NCBI RefSeq assembly: GCF_028283685.1
Contig: NZ_JAPWKF010000001.1
Span: forward strand, 434,001 to 498,000
Length of the DNA: 64,000 nucleotides
Direction: 5' to 3'
Source: Edaphobacter sp.
GTDB lineage: Bacteria; Acidobacteriota; Terriglobia; Terriglobales; Acidobacteriaceae
The position numbers and the translations under genes were made by a program. Below the pieces are notes generated by a model. The model worked only from the letters and a program-made list of their open reading frames with translations. It had not been told where the DNA came from and did no database searches. Below are positions 36,428 through 46,400 of this stretch, piece by piece (position 1 is the first letter of the stretch; every line of letters begins with the position of its first letter).

Positions 36428-36661
36428 TTACTCGCCCCTTTTGAGATACCGCGATGCGGTCATGAAGATCTGGAGGAATCCCCCGATGGCGCCGAGGATG
36501 ATGCCGGCGATGCCGATCCAGTTCTGGTGGAAGTGTTTATCCAGCCACTCCCCCAGCAACCAGCCAATGACGCACCCCGCCGGGAGAGCGATCGCCAGCT
36601 GGATCATGGACTCAGCCTTGACCAACTCCCCGAACGCGCCTTTTTTGTTTTGATCCGGCAT
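36428..36661 (-). CDS. atpZ: AtpZ/ATPase gene 1 family protein
   Basis: 77 residues with two helices (IQLAIALPAGCVIGWLLGEW and IGIAGIILGAIGGFLQIFM), the PF09527-type layout with GxxxG-like motifs. It is first gene of the atp Fo cluster and directly abuts atpI. It is divergent from lysS. Confidence 0.85.
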   Translation of the reverse strand: MPDQNKKGAFGELVKAESMIQLAIALPAGCVIGWLLGEWLDKHFHQNWIGIAGIILGAIGGFLQIFMTASRYLKRGE

Positions 36662-36742
36662 AGCCTGACTATTACAACACGCAGGTGGGCCGCAACACCA
36701 TGACCGCTATACTGAACAACGACCACAACTAAAGGAAATACT

Positions 36743-38422
36743 GTGCACTTCGAGTCAGAATTTGAGCAGAAGCTCTATCAGCAGCGCCAGGACAAGCTGA
36801 AGGAGATCGAGGCCCTCGGCCACGCGACGTACCCGAACGCCTTTGCGTTTACCGAGCTGATTTCCGAGATCAAGAAGCAGTACGACGCGCCCGATTCCCA
36901 GGTGCTGGGGGAGCAGTTGGAGGCCGACCGCAAAGAGGTCGCCATCGCCGGACGCATTATGGCGATCCGCATCCAGGGCAAGGCGGGTTTTGCGCAGCTG
37001 CAGCAGAATGGCCAGCGTCTGCAGATCTACGTCCGCAAGGACGACGTGGGCGAGAATGCCTTTGCTTTGTATAAGCTGCTCGATCTTGGCGATCACATTG
37101 GCGTGCGCGGCTACCTGATGCGAACGCGCACCGGTGAACTGACCGTACATGCAGCGACCACGCCGGAACAGCCGGGGATCACCTTTCTGGCCAAGGCCAT
37201 GTTGACTCTGCCGGACAAGTATCACGGCCTTGAGGACACCGAACTCCGCTATCGTCAGCGCTATGTTGACCTGTTTATGAATACAGGCTACTCGGCCAAG
37301 GCTGCGGCAGCAGCAGAAGAGGCGCAGGCGGAGAGCGTTGAAGAGGCTCGCAATGTGCGCGAGGTCTTCGTCAAGCGCGCTGCAGTGCTGCGTGCACTGC
37401 GGAAGTTCTTCGACGAGCGCGGCTATCTCGAGGTGGAGACGCCGATGATGCAGCCGATTGCGGGTGGAGCAGCGGCACGGCCGTTCATCACGCATCACAA
37501 TGAGCTCGACATCGATCTCTATCTACGCATTGCGCCGGAGCTTTATCTAAAGCGGCTGGTGGTGGGCGGCCTGGATCGCGTCTATGAGATCAATCGCAAC
37601 TTCCGCAACGAGGGCGTCAGCACGCGGCATAACCCCGAGTTCACCATGCTGGAGTTCTACCAAGCGTACGCAAACTACCACGACCTGATGCAGCTGACGG
37701 AGGATGTGGTCAAGTTCGTGGCCATGGAGGTGAATGGGACGGCCATCACTCGCTTCAATGGCAACGAGATTGACCTTGGCGCCTGGCGTCGCTTCTCGAT
37801 GCGTGAGGCGATTCTCCACTTCTGGCCGGAGACCGCGGGCAGCAAGCCGACGAATGAGAGCTTTACCAGCCAGGAGGGCGTGGCTGCACTGGTGCAGCAG
37901 CTTCGCTCGGCAAAGATTTCGATCGATTACGACGCTGAGGACCCGGCTGGAAAGACGATCGCCACGATCTTTGAGACAGTGGCGGAAGAGCACCTGATCC
38001 AGCCGACGATCATCTACGACTTCCCTCTCGCGGTTTCGCCTTTATCGAAGGTGAAGCCCGAAGAGCCGGAGTGGGTGGAGCGATTTGAGTTCTATATCGG
38101 CGGCTTTGAGGTTGGGAATGCCTTCTCGGAGCTGAATAATCCGGTGGACCAGTACGAGCGGTTTGCCGACCAGATCGAACAGAAAGAACGCGGTGACGAA
38201 GAGGCCATGTCGGAGATCGATCATGACTACGTGCGCGCGCTGGGATATGGCCTGCCGCCGACTGGCGGCGAAGGTATCGGTATCGACCGCCTCACGATGC
38301 TTCTGACCAATTCCAGCTCCATCCGTGACGTCATTCTGTTCCCCCTGATGCGGTCTCGGCAGAAGACCGCCGACCAGATCGCGCAGAAAGAAGAGCGGGT
38401 TCGCGGCGAGTCCGCGGAATAG
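36743..38422 (+). CDS. lysS: Lysyl-tRNA synthetase, class II
   Basis: 559 residues, GTG start with AAAGGA six bases upstream. The N-terminal OB anticodon domain (about 60-150) and the class II core are intact: motif 1 [21 protein letters not shown], motif 2 [18 protein letters not shown] and motif 3 [21 protein letters not shown]. Between [12 protein letters not shown] and VREVFVKR there is an insertion of about 20 residues (182-204) rich in Ala and Glu that normal LysRS lacks, at the junction between the anticodon and catalytic domains. Charges tRNA-Lys. Confidence 0.95.
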   Translation: MHFESEFEQKLYQQRQDKLKEIEALGHATYPNAFAFTELISEIKKQYDAPDSQVLGEQLEADRKEVAIAGRIMAIRIQGKAGFAQLQQNGQRLQIYVRKDDVGENAFALYKLLDLGDHIGVRGYLMRTRTGELTVHAATTPEQPGITFLAKAMLTLPDKYHGLEDTELRYRQRYVDLFMNTGYSAKAAAAAEEAQAESVEEARNVREVFVKRAAVLRALRKFFDERGYLEVETPMMQPIAGGAAARPFITHHNELDIDLYLRIAPELYLKRLVVGGLDRVYEINRNFRNEGVSTRHNPEFTMLEFYQAYANYHDLMQLTEDVVKFVAMEVNGTAITRFNGNEIDLGAWRRFSMREAILHFWPETAGSKPTNESFTSQEGVAALVQQLRSAKISIDYDAEDPAGKTIATIFETVAEEHLIQPTIIYDFPLAVSPLSKVKPEEPEWVERFEFYIGGFEVGNAFSELNNPVDQYERFADQIEQKERGDEEAMSEIDHDYVRALGYGLPPTGGEGIGIDRLTMLLTNSSSIRDVILFPLMRSRQKTADQIAQKEERVRGESAE

Positions 38423-38458
38423 TCCGCAGCCAAAACCTGAATTTCACGGATAAAATTC

Positions 38459-38482
38459 GTGGGAGCCATTCATGGCTCCCAC
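38459..38482. promoter_or_regulatory. Perfect 10-base hairpin between lysS and the next gene
   Basis: GTGGGAGCCA, loop TTCA, TGGCTCCCAC. On plus it is followed by CGGAAGGG, which includes the next gene's ribosome-binding site, so it lacks a U-tract. On minus a GAATTTTATC run follows. It may be a terminator for lysS without a clear U-tract, or a leader structure for 38494-39726. Confidence 0.45.
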
Positions 38483-38493
38483 GGAAGGGTTCC

Positions 38494-39726
38494 ATGCGCG
38501 CCGCACTGGTACTGATTCTCCTCGTCCTGACAGGCTCCTTCGCGCACGCGCAGATGACGGTTGGCGATCTCGACGGCCCTGTCACTCCAGCCGAAACCGA
38601 TTCCCTGCTTGCATATATCGCGGCGATGCAGCCCGCGGCCAGCAACGAGAAGAATGCCTGGTCCTACGGCGTCTCCGGACAGGCGATTCGCGCTCTGGGC
38701 CTGATCAACCAGATCGTCCACGACCCTCGCTTTGTCGATCAGATGGTGCGGTTCTGCGATGCCCAACTGACTGAACGAAACGATCTTGCTGCCCCTCCGC
38801 TAGGCCAGCACATGATCTGGACCGGCCGCATCGATCCTGCATGGCCCAACGATCTCTCAGAGAAAAGGCTGAGTACGGGCGGCGAGCAGGGCGACCTGAT
38901 CGGCAATCTCGGCAACTGCGCCGTCACAATCCTCAAGATGCGCGCACTCTGGACGAAGCCGGTGCCTTTTGGAGATCCGCATCACTTCGGTTCGACATAC
39001 CTCGAGCGCGCCCGGACCTATGTCCGCCACGCCGACTTTGTCATCGACCATCACGTTCTTGATGGCCTGCTCGATCTCTCCCACGATGACCATCAGTACT
39101 TCTCCGCCGCATCTCCGTACAAGGGCGGTAGCGCCGTTCCGTGGAATCAGGTGATGATGTTCAACTACGGTTTCCAGATGCTCGCCTCGGCCCATGCCAT
39201 GCTCCACGATGCGCCAGCACGGGCTACGCGATATCACCGGATTGTTGCAGACAATATCGAATGGTTCTTTACCGCCGGTGTCCGCACGGTTACGACGAAG
39301 CGCGGCCGCCAGGCCTACGACTGGGGCTATGCGCTGCCCAGCCAGGGGGGCGAGGACTGCGTCCATGCACGCATGGACGTTGCGGGCCTCTACCTGTCTT
39401 ATCTCGACGGCAGCTATCCCGTTACACGCGCTGAGATGACGCGCCTGGCCAATACCTTCACGGACGTCATCACCCTCGCCCCGGGAAGCTATGCGGGACG
39501 AGTCAACGGCACATCGGGTACGGGGCATGCCGCTGCAACGAATAAGGTCAAAAACGGCTTTCTCTTTTTGCTTGAGTTCCAGCCTGCGACCTATGATGAC
39601 GTCGTGCGCCACGCCGTCACTCAAGACCAGAGCGTTGCCGTCTCCGAAGGAGGCACCACGGGCGACATCGATCTCTTCGCCCGCTATCTCTGGGCCAAGT
39701 CCCGGCATCTTCACCCACAGCAATAG
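38494..39726 (+). CDS. Secreted protein of unknown function, probable alpha/alpha-toroid
   Basis: 410 residues with a clear signal peptide (MRAALVLILLVLTGSFAHA). Start ATG 38494 has GGAAGGG five bases upstream. Spaced helices with aromatic and acidic clusters (AWSYGVSGQAIRALGLINQIV, DHQYFSAASPYKGG, VPWNQVMMFNYGFQMLASAHAML, GRQAYDWGYALPSQGGEDCVHARMD) resemble six-hairpin sugar-processing folds such as lyases, but I cannot match it to a family. Conserved-looking HDDHQ, DWGY and EDCVHARMD would be candidate active-site elements. It stands alone between lysS and an Rrf2-type gene. Confidence 0.7.
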   Translation: MRAALVLILLVLTGSFAHAQMTVGDLDGPVTPAETDSLLAYIAAMQPAASNEKNAWSYGVSGQAIRALGLINQIVHDPRFVDQMVRFCDAQLTERNDLAAPPLGQHMIWTGRIDPAWPNDLSEKRLSTGGEQGDLIGNLGNCAVTILKMRALWTKPVPFGDPHHFGSTYLERARTYVRHADFVIDHHVLDGLLDLSHDDHQYFSAASPYKGGSAVPWNQVMMFNYGFQMLASAHAMLHDAPARATRYHRIVADNIEWFFTAGVRTVTTKRGRQAYDWGYALPSQGGEDCVHARMDVAGLYLSYLDGSYPVTRAEMTRLANTFTDVITLAPGSYAGRVNGTSGTGHAAATNKVKNGFLFLLEFQPATYDDVVRHAVTQDQSVAVSEGGTTGDIDLFARYLWAKSRHLHPQQ

Positions 39727-39735
39727 CCTTGCAAC

Positions 39736-40113
39736 TTACTTCGCCTTGCGCACGCGTTTGACGACGCCAGCCAGCGAGTGCTCGTTCATCGCGTCGATCG
39801 CATCTTCGCGAACCTTCTTCATCAGCCCGGCGATGGCCTTGTCTTCGATCGAGAGCCAATCGCCTGCCGTCGCGGCAAATACATCTCCAAGACCAATCTG
39901 CTTTGGCGGCAGTTTCAGCCTGGCTCCCCCATGAGGTCCCTTGCGCTGCATGATGAGTCCTGCCTTATGAAGGAGCAGGAAGGACCTGCGTACCATCACA
40001 GCACTCTCCTGCAGCGTCTCGGCGATCTCGGCCGAGGTGAGCATTCCTTCCTGTCTCTCGGCGAGGAGTGAGAGGACTTTGACGCCTAACTGAAATCGTT
40101 CGCTGTTTGCCAC
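39736..40113 (-). CDS. Rrf2-family transcriptional regulator without iron-sulfur ligands
   Basis: About 125 residues from GTG 40113 (a TTG at 40122 is also possible; neither has a good ribosome-binding site). The winged helix reads RFQLGVKVLSLLAERQEGMLTSAEIAETLQESAVMVRRSFLLLHKAGLIMQRKGPHGGARL, the Rrf2 pattern. The protein has no Cys, so it cannot bind an Fe-S cluster as IscR or NsrR do and is closer to the YwnA/CymR type. It is divergent from the YmdB-type gene with a 68-base gap. Confidence 0.85.
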   Translation of the reverse strand: MANSERFQLGVKVLSLLAERQEGMLTSAEIAETLQESAVMVRRSFLLLHKAGLIMQRKGPHGGARLKLPPKQIGLGDVFAATAGDWLSIEDKAIAGLMKKVREDAIDAMNEHSLAGVVKRVRKAK

Positions 40114-40181
40114 GTCAAGCAAACTATCACAATCGAAGGCGGATGGGCTTCAAGGGCCACAGAGCCATGTAAAATTTTGTT

Positions 40182-40976
40182 GTGAACATTCTCTTTGTCG
40201 GCGATGTTTTTGGCTCCGCCGGCCGCCATATCGTAAGCGAGCATCTTCCCCACGTCATCGAAACCAACGCGGTCGACCTGCTGATCATCAACGGCGAGAA
40301 CTCCGCCGGTGGCTTCGGGATCACCCCGTCTATCGCCGAAGAGATCTTCGACATGGGCGCACACGTCATCACGACGGGCAATCATATCTGGGACAAGCGC
40401 GAGATCTTTGAATACATGACCGTCCCAGCCGACTCCCATGAGCGCGGCCGACGGGTTCTACGTCCGGCGAACTACGCCGTAGGGACCCCGGGGTTCGGGT
40501 TCTACCAAGGAGAACTGCCGAACGGACAACAGTATGCCGTCCTGAACCTGCAGGGACGGGTCTTTATGTCCTCCTGCGACGATCCCTTCCGGAAAGTCGA
40601 TGAGCTGCTGTCAAAGATTACGGCCAAGGTCATCCTGTTGGACATTCACGCGGAAACCACCAGCGAAAAAGTCGCGTTAGGGTGGTATCTCGACGGCCGG
40701 GTGACGGCCGTGATGGGGACACATACCCACATTCCGACGGCGGATGCCCGCGTTCTTCCGAATGGCACTGCGTTCATCACCGACGTGGGGATGTCGGGGC
40801 CGTACGACTCGGTGATCGGCGTGGAGACACAGCTCGTCCTGAACCGCTTCCTCACTGGCATGCCAGGAAAATTCGAGGCCGCCCGAGGGAATCCGAAGAT
40901 GTGCGCGGCTCTCATTGGCTGCGACGGCGCTTCGGGACGCGCTTACTCCATCCATCACCTCATGCTGGGCGAGTAA
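40182..40976 (+). CDS. ymdB: YmdB-type metallophosphoesterase (2',3'-cyclic nucleotide phosphodiesterase)
   Basis: 264 residues, GTG start. The TIGR00282 pattern is complete: MNILFVGDVFGSAGR, LLIINGENSAGG, VITTGNHIWDKREI, LDIHAETTSEKVALGWYLDGRVTAVMGTHTHIPTAD and FITDVGMSGPYDSVIG. The metal ligands (Asp8, Glu/Asn of NGEN, Asn/His of GNH, His of DIHAE and THTH) are all visible. Known family members hydrolyse 2',3'-cAMP or cGMP and affect biofilm decisions. No RNase Y gene adjoins it here. It ends one base from the convergent acetyltransferase gene. Confidence 0.93.
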   Translation: MNILFVGDVFGSAGRHIVSEHLPHVIETNAVDLLIINGENSAGGFGITPSIAEEIFDMGAHVITTGNHIWDKREIFEYMTVPADSHERGRRVLRPANYAVGTPGFGFYQGELPNGQQYAVLNLQGRVFMSSCDDPFRKVDELLSKITAKVILLDIHAETTSEKVALGWYLDGRVTAVMGTHTHIPTADARVLPNGTAFITDVGMSGPYDSVIGVETQLVLNRFLTGMPGKFEAARGNPKMCAALIGCDGASGRAYSIHHLMLGE

Positions 40977-40977
40977 C

Positions 40978-41502
40978 TCAGACAGGCTTCTCGAGAAAGA
41001 CGAACTCAAGATCCTCACGAAGCGGGCGGCCAAACCGTTCGTCTCCGTAGGGAAAGGGCTGTCGTTCGCCGGTAAGCACATAGCCTCGTCGCTGATACCA
41101 GGCGATCAACTGATCCCGCACGTTGACGACAGAGATGCGGATGCGTTCAGCGCCTTCCGCCCTGGCTCGCTCTTCTGCCGCCTCCAGAAGACGCCTTCCA
41201 AGTTGCCTTCGCTGGAGATCCGGGCGGACATTGAGCAGGCCGAGATACCAGGCGCCCTGTTTCGCAGGCTCGAGCCACACCGAGCCCAGCAGCTTGTCGT
41301 TGCTCTCATCGCGCCACATCAGGAAGAGCGCCTGTGGCCTGTCCGCGAGATCCTTCTGCAGGTCCCCGATGGTCGTCCGCTCCCCTTCGATGTACTTGTT
41401 CTCTGTCGCCCAACCGGCATCATCTCCCCGGCCACGGTAGGCAAGGTTGATGAGTGCGACGATCTCCGAGAGATCGTCAGCCGTTACCGCCGCAAGATGC
41501 AT
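40978..41502 (-). CDS. GNAT-family N-acetyltransferase
   Basis: 174 residues from ATG 41502, chosen because GGAG lies six bases upstream (a TTG at 41526 falls inside the preceding terminator). The GNAT fold shows the acetyl-CoA loop LLNVRPDLQRRQLGRRLLEAAE (motif A, R/QxxGxG/A variant) and the C-terminal AWYQRRGYVLTGE beta-alpha element. Substrate unknown. It is convergent with the YmdB gene. Confidence 0.88.
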   Translation of the reverse strand: MHLAAVTADDLSEIVALINLAYRGRGDDAGWATENKYIEGERTTIGDLQKDLADRPQALFLMWRDESNDKLLGSVWLEPAKQGAWYLGLLNVRPDLQRRQLGRRLLEAAEERARAEGAERIRISVVNVRDQLIAWYQRRGYVLTGERQPFPYGDERFGRPLREDLEFVFLEKPV

Positions 41503-41522
41503 CCTGTACTCCGATGGTGCAG

Positions 41523-41564
41523 GCAAAGATAAAGGGCAACCCGAAGGCTGCCCTTTATCTTTGC
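41523..41564 (-). terminator. Intrinsic terminator after the secreted repeat protein gene
   Basis: GCAAAGATAAAGGGCA (41523-41538) and TGCCCTTTATCTTTGC (41549-41564) form a perfect 16-base stem around a ten-base loop, 13 bases downstream of the stop at 41577. Confidence 0.85.
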
Positions 41565-41576
41565 GATTTACCGCAA

Positions 41577-42890
41577 TTACTTCTTGCGGGTGGTGTGGTG
41601 AGCCGGAGTCGGCTTGGCAGCCTTCTTGGGCACAATTGCACCATCGTCCATCGTGATCATGATGGGCTGGGGCGTGAAGGAGGCGTAGGTACCAGTGACG
41701 GTAATCTTGTCTCCTGCCGCAGGCGGGGTCTTGAGGGGTTCCTTCAGATTGAAGGTGAAGTCAGCAGTCTTCGACTGAACAGCATCGTCGGAGACGGCAA
41801 CCTGAAGAGCAGTATCAGAGACCGAGACGACAGTCGTGTCCGGGAACTGAACCGACTTGCCCTTGACCGTATCCCAAACCTTTGCGGAGTCATCAGGCGA
41901 TCCATTGGCAAGGATGAACTCCTTGTCAGAGATAGCGAGGGTTGCAAGATCGGGGGTGCTGGCGATGACCTGCTTCACGATGTCAGCCGGCTTGGGGGCG
42001 GGCTTGATGGTATCGCCGAGAGTTGCCGGCGGCTCGAGTGCGGTCTGTGACTGGGTGGCGAGAGCATCAAAGCCGTCGTCGGCACCGTGGTACTTCTTGT
42101 AGCAGTACTTGGCCAGCGGCATCATCTGCGTCTTGTACGGCTCCGGGGCAAACGACGCAGCGCGCGCAGCGTACCAGGCGCAGCTCAGCAGATCCGGCGG
42201 GGTGGACAGGTAGTAGGCCTGTGCCAGCGAGTAGGTGTCCTGCAGCAACGGTCCGGGTGTCTTGGTCTGATCGACCGGAACGCTGGAGAGCCCAGCCTTG
42301 AACTGCGTAACCGCCGTTGCTGCATCCTTCTTGCCGAGCGCCGCGGAGGCGATGGCGCGATGGTAAACAGGGGCGGCAGCATTCTTGACCTGATCGAAAT
42401 CAGCCTGGCTCATTGCAGCAGGCTTGGTCGCATCCAGTGCCTTCTGACCGAACTCCGCAGCCTTGTCAAGCGCAGCCTGCTTCGCAGTCGCATCCTGAAT
42501 CTGATCGGCTGCCTGGAGACGGAAATAGGTCTCAAAGGTCAGCGCGCGGATGTTGCTGGGATCTACCTGCAGGAGGCGATCTGCAGCATCGATCGTCTTG
42601 GTGGGATCGAAGGAGCTGTACGCCAACATCAGGCGCTGCAGCACGTCGGTCTTCACCTGTGACTGAGGATACTTCGTCAGATAAGCTTCCAGTGCGGGTG
42701 CCGCTGCCTGGGGTGAGCTCTGTCCAACAGCCGCTGTGTAGTCGTTATATTCGGCCGGGGCAAGCGTAACGCCGCCGCCAGCCTGCTGCGCGCTGGAACC
42801 TGTACTTGCCGGGGCTTGTGCAACCGCAACACGCGCAACTGTTGCTGCGCTAGCGACCGCCAGGAGAGACGCAACTACCACCTTCTTCAT
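41577..42890 (-). CDS. Secreted TPR-like protein of unknown function
   Basis: 437 residues from ATG 42890 (GAGGAG six bases upstream), where the protein begins with a signal peptide (MKKVVVASLLAVASAATVARVAVAQ). The middle is helical and Ala-rich, with repeat-like segments (DVLQRLMLAYSSFDPTKTIDAADRLLQVDPSNIRALTFETYFRL) typical of TPR arrays. The C-terminal 110 residues look like a small beta domain (FTFNLKEPLKTPPAAGDKITVTGTYASFTP), then a Lys/His tail ending HHTTRKK. I do not know a family for the whole. Likely periplasmic or surface. It is preceded by a good promoter with a long leader. Confidence 0.75.
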   Translation of the reverse strand: MKKVVVASLLAVASAATVARVAVAQAPASTGSSAQQAGGGVTLAPAEYNDYTAAVGQSSPQAAAPALEAYLTKYPQSQVKTDVLQRLMLAYSSFDPTKTIDAADRLLQVDPSNIRALTFETYFRLQAADQIQDATAKQAALDKAAEFGQKALDATKPAAMSQADFDQVKNAAAPVYHRAIASAALGKKDAATAVTQFKAGLSSVPVDQTKTPGPLLQDTYSLAQAYYLSTPPDLLSCAWYAARAASFAPEPYKTQMMPLAKYCYKKYHGADDGFDALATQSQTALEPPATLGDTIKPAPKPADIVKQVIASTPDLATLAISDKEFILANGSPDDSAKVWDTVKGKSVQFPDTTVVSVSDTALQVAVSDDAVQSKTADFTFNLKEPLKTPPAAGDKITVTGTYASFTPQPIMITMDDGAIVPKKAAKPTPAHHTTRKK

Positions 42891-43059
42891 TCCACACTCC
42901 TCAGTTAAATCTCTCTTCGTTTCAACTACTGCCAACCGGCGACCCCGGGGTCAGTTAGATGCAACATCTCATGAAACACTCTACAGCCCACCACCTCCGT
43001 ATGTCCTCAAGGACAGACGAATCAACTGTAAAGCGACCTCTATTGCCATGATGATGCGG

Positions 43060-43089
43060 ATTATAGAAAGCTCGTTGCTCCCGTTGCAA
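43060..43089 (-). promoter_or_regulatory. Predicted sigma70 promoter of the TPR-like gene
   Basis: On the minus strand TTGCAA (43084-43089), an 18-base spacer and a perfect TATAAT (43060-43065). The leader to ATG 42890 would be about 165 bases. The rest of 42891-43370 holds no gene I can support. Confidence 0.6.
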
Positions 43090-43370
43090 GCGGCAGATGC
43101 CTTCAGCTTTACTTCCAGTGTCGTATCAAACTGTGACAGAAAGCATGAAAATTAAGCGGCAGCCCTAAAATAATCCCTACTGCTGACCCTGCCAAGGAGA
43201 ACCAGTCCAAGGCCGTCAGGCGTTGAGAATAGGAAATTTGGGAGGCGGCAAGATGTACCTTCGACCTATTGGTTGTATTAGGGACATCTTATCCACAATC
43301 CATAGTGTTGTTCCCGTTGATTCCATGCTTCGGCAACGCTAGAGTTAGTTCAGTCTTACCCCCGTGCCCT

Positions 43371-43409
43371 GCTCCCCCGCAGGAGCCGCCACAGGCGGCC
43401 CAGGGGGCA
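43371..43409 (+). promoter_or_regulatory. GC-rich structured leader just upstream of smc
   Basis: Inner stem GCCGCC-ACA-GGCGGC (43385-43399) nested inside CCCCC (43374-43378) and GGGGG (43403-43407). It ends 18 bases before the smc start, so it could restrict translation or act as a terminator for upstream transcription. Confidence 0.4.
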
Positions 43410-43426
43410 CGCTGTGAGAGGTGATT

Positions 43427-46400
43427 GTGCTCAAGCTCAAGAAGGTTCAGATCCTCGGCTTCAAATCGTTCTGCGACCGTACAGAGGTCCAGCTTTCCGG
43501 TGAAGGTATCGCGGCCATCGTCGGCCCGAACGGCTGCGGAAAATCCAATATCTCCGATGCCATCACCTGGGTTCTGGGCGAGCAGTCGGCCAAGAGCCTG
43601 CGCGGCATCAAGATGGAAGATGTCATCTTCGCTGGAACGCGCGACCGTAAACCAACAGGAATGGCCGAGGTCTCGCTGACACTGGTTGATCCCGAGGTCT
43701 ACGACGGCGCGACGCTGTCGCCTGAAGGCCCAGAGATCATGATTGCGGACGAGCATCCCTCTGAGCAGCACGCCGCCGCGGGCGACTGGGATGAGGATGA
43801 GATGCGCCGCCAGCGAGCCCAGGACACCGAGGAAGCGGTCGCAGAGGCCCAGCCCGGCACTGTGCTCGAGGGTGAAGGAGAAGCAGCAGCTATCGCCGAT
43901 GGGGCCGAAGCTGAGGCCTCAGCCAATAGCAATGTCGTCCTGAAGATCCGGCGCCGCAAGTTCAACCGCGCTCCCATCCGCGCCGGCGAATTGACGATCA
44001 CACGCCGTCTGTTCCGTTCCGGTGAGTCGGAGTACCTGCTGAACGGCAAGATCTGCCGTCTGCGCGATATTCAGGACATTTTCATGGGTACGGGTCTGGG
44101 CGGTGAGTCCTACGCGATTATCGGACAGGAGCGCATCGGACAGCTGCTGAGTTCGAAGCCGCTGGATCGCCGCTCCATCATCGAGGAGGCGGCCGGCATC
44201 ACCCGCTTCAAAACCAAGAAGCGCCTGGCTGAACTGCGGCTCGAAGCAGCCAAGCAGAATCTCTCGCGCGTCAACGACATCTTTGACGAAGTCACGCGGC
44301 AGATGGGAACGCTGAAGCGCCAGGCCGCAAAGGCGGAGCGTTATGGCGCACTGCGCGATGAGCTTCGCACGAGGCTACGCGTCGTACTGGCTAGCCGCTT
44401 GTCGCAGCTTGACAGCGAGCAGGCCACGACTACAGAGAAGATTGCCACTCTCGCCACGCAGATCGACACGCAGGCAGTGACGGTGGAACAGCTGGATGCT
44501 GAGCACACCGATGGCGTAAATCGCGGCTACGTGCTCGATCAGCAGATCCGAGAGGCCGGAGCGCGAGCCAATCAGTCAGCGGTTGAGCTCGAACGCATTG
44601 CGGCACGGACTGCATCGAACACGGATCGCATCATCGAGCTCGAAGATCGTCTGGAGAACGGTTCCGGCGACCTCGCCCAGGCACGCGAGCAGCTGAGCAC
44701 GCTTGCAGGCGAGCTTGAGCAGCATCGCAGCTTCCTCGAGAACGCAACGACAGAGGCTGCCGGTTCGCGCGAGGCTGCACAACAGCGGCAGGCACAGGTT
44801 CATGAGGCGATGCGTTCCCTGCAATCTGCCGAGCAGCAGGCGGAGCAGAACCGGCGTCAGACACTGCAGCTGGTACAGCGTGCCTCGCAGACACGCAACG
44901 AAGTTGCACAGGCCGAGGCTTCGCTCGCGGGGATGGAGCAGGAGGCACAGCGCCTGAACTCCGAGTCCGACGTGGCACGCCAGGAGCTTGAGTCGCTGGG
45001 GGTACAGCGCGGCCAGGTCAAGATGTCGTTCGAGTCGGTGACGGAGCGTTTGAAGCGACTGGAGGCAGGAATCGCCGAGGGCCGCCAGCAGATCGACGAG
45101 CGGCGCAAGGAAGAAAACGAGAGCAAGCGCCGCGGCGACCAGTTGCGTGGCGAGCTGGCAACGCTGAACGGCAGGCGCAACTCGCTCGAAGGCCTGATCA
45201 GGGATCACAGCTATTCCACCGAGACGGTGAGAAATATCTTCAAGTCGAGCGCGGCGTCCGAGACCGGAACAATGGCTCCGGTGGGCACGCTGGCTGACTT
45301 CCTCGAAGTTGAGGGAAAATATGAGAGCGTGGTCGACGAGTTTCTTCGCGATGAGTTGAACTACATCGTCGTCAAGAGCTGGGATGCCGCCAACGCCGGC
45401 ATGCATCTGTTGCAGACCGATGTTGCCGGACGAGCAACCTTCCTCGTCCATCCGAACGACTCCCAGGCAAACTTCTCGTTTGCGGAGGGCATGCCGAGTG
45501 AAACGGTCACCAACACGGCCCAGATCGATGGCGTCGTGGCATTGCGCGACTGCGTGCGTGTGCTGGATGGCTTCGGCAAGTCGCTTGAAGTGATCCTGCC
45601 GAAGCTCCGCGAAGGCTACGTCGCTCCGGATTCGTACACCGCACGTTCGTTGGCGCTATCGAATCCGCATGCCTTCTTTTTGTCGCCAACGGGTGAGACA
45701 TTCCATAACGTTACGGTGACGGGGGGTAGACCCAGCACGCAGGGTCCGCTGGCGCTGAAGCGTGAGTTGACTGCAGTGCAGCACAAGCTAGACCAGACGG
45801 AACAGGAGCTGGCTCAGACAGAGCTGGCAACCGCCGATCTGAGTCGCCAGATCGCTGAGCTGAACGCGGCGATCGAGAGCCAGACGATCGAGCGTCGCGA
45901 TGCAGAGCGTGAGGCCGCGAACTCCGGAGCCGCACTGCGGCAGATGGAGTCGGAGACGGCTCGTATCGAGCGTCGCCTGCAGGACTGGGCGCTGGCGACG
46001 GAACGCAATCGCGATGCACGCAACCAGAAGACCGACCTGATCTCCCGCAAGCAGCAGGAAGCAGAGGCTCTGGAGGCGGAACGATCCGCGCTGGAAGGAT
46101 CGTTGACCGAGTTGCAAGGGAAGCTCGATGACCTGCGCGGTCGCCGCGAGCAACTGCAGCAGGAAGCAGCAGAAGCATCTGCGTCCCTGGCAGGGCTGGA
46201 GGAACGGCGTCGCAACGCGCAGGCAAACTTCGACCAGACATCGCGGCTCCATAACGGGCAGCAGCAGAGGATTCAGCAGCTCGAGCAGCAACTTTCTGCC
46301 TCGGCGAGTGAGAAGCTGCGACGCGAGGAGGAGACATCTTCTCTCTCCAGCCAGCATACGGAGTTGGCGGAGACGCGGTCAGCTGCTGTGGCCGAAAGTG

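Noticed and set aside
44576-45451. 291-residue minus-strand frame inside smc
   Set aside because: Leu/Cys-rich antisense of the SMC coiled coil with no recognisable features.
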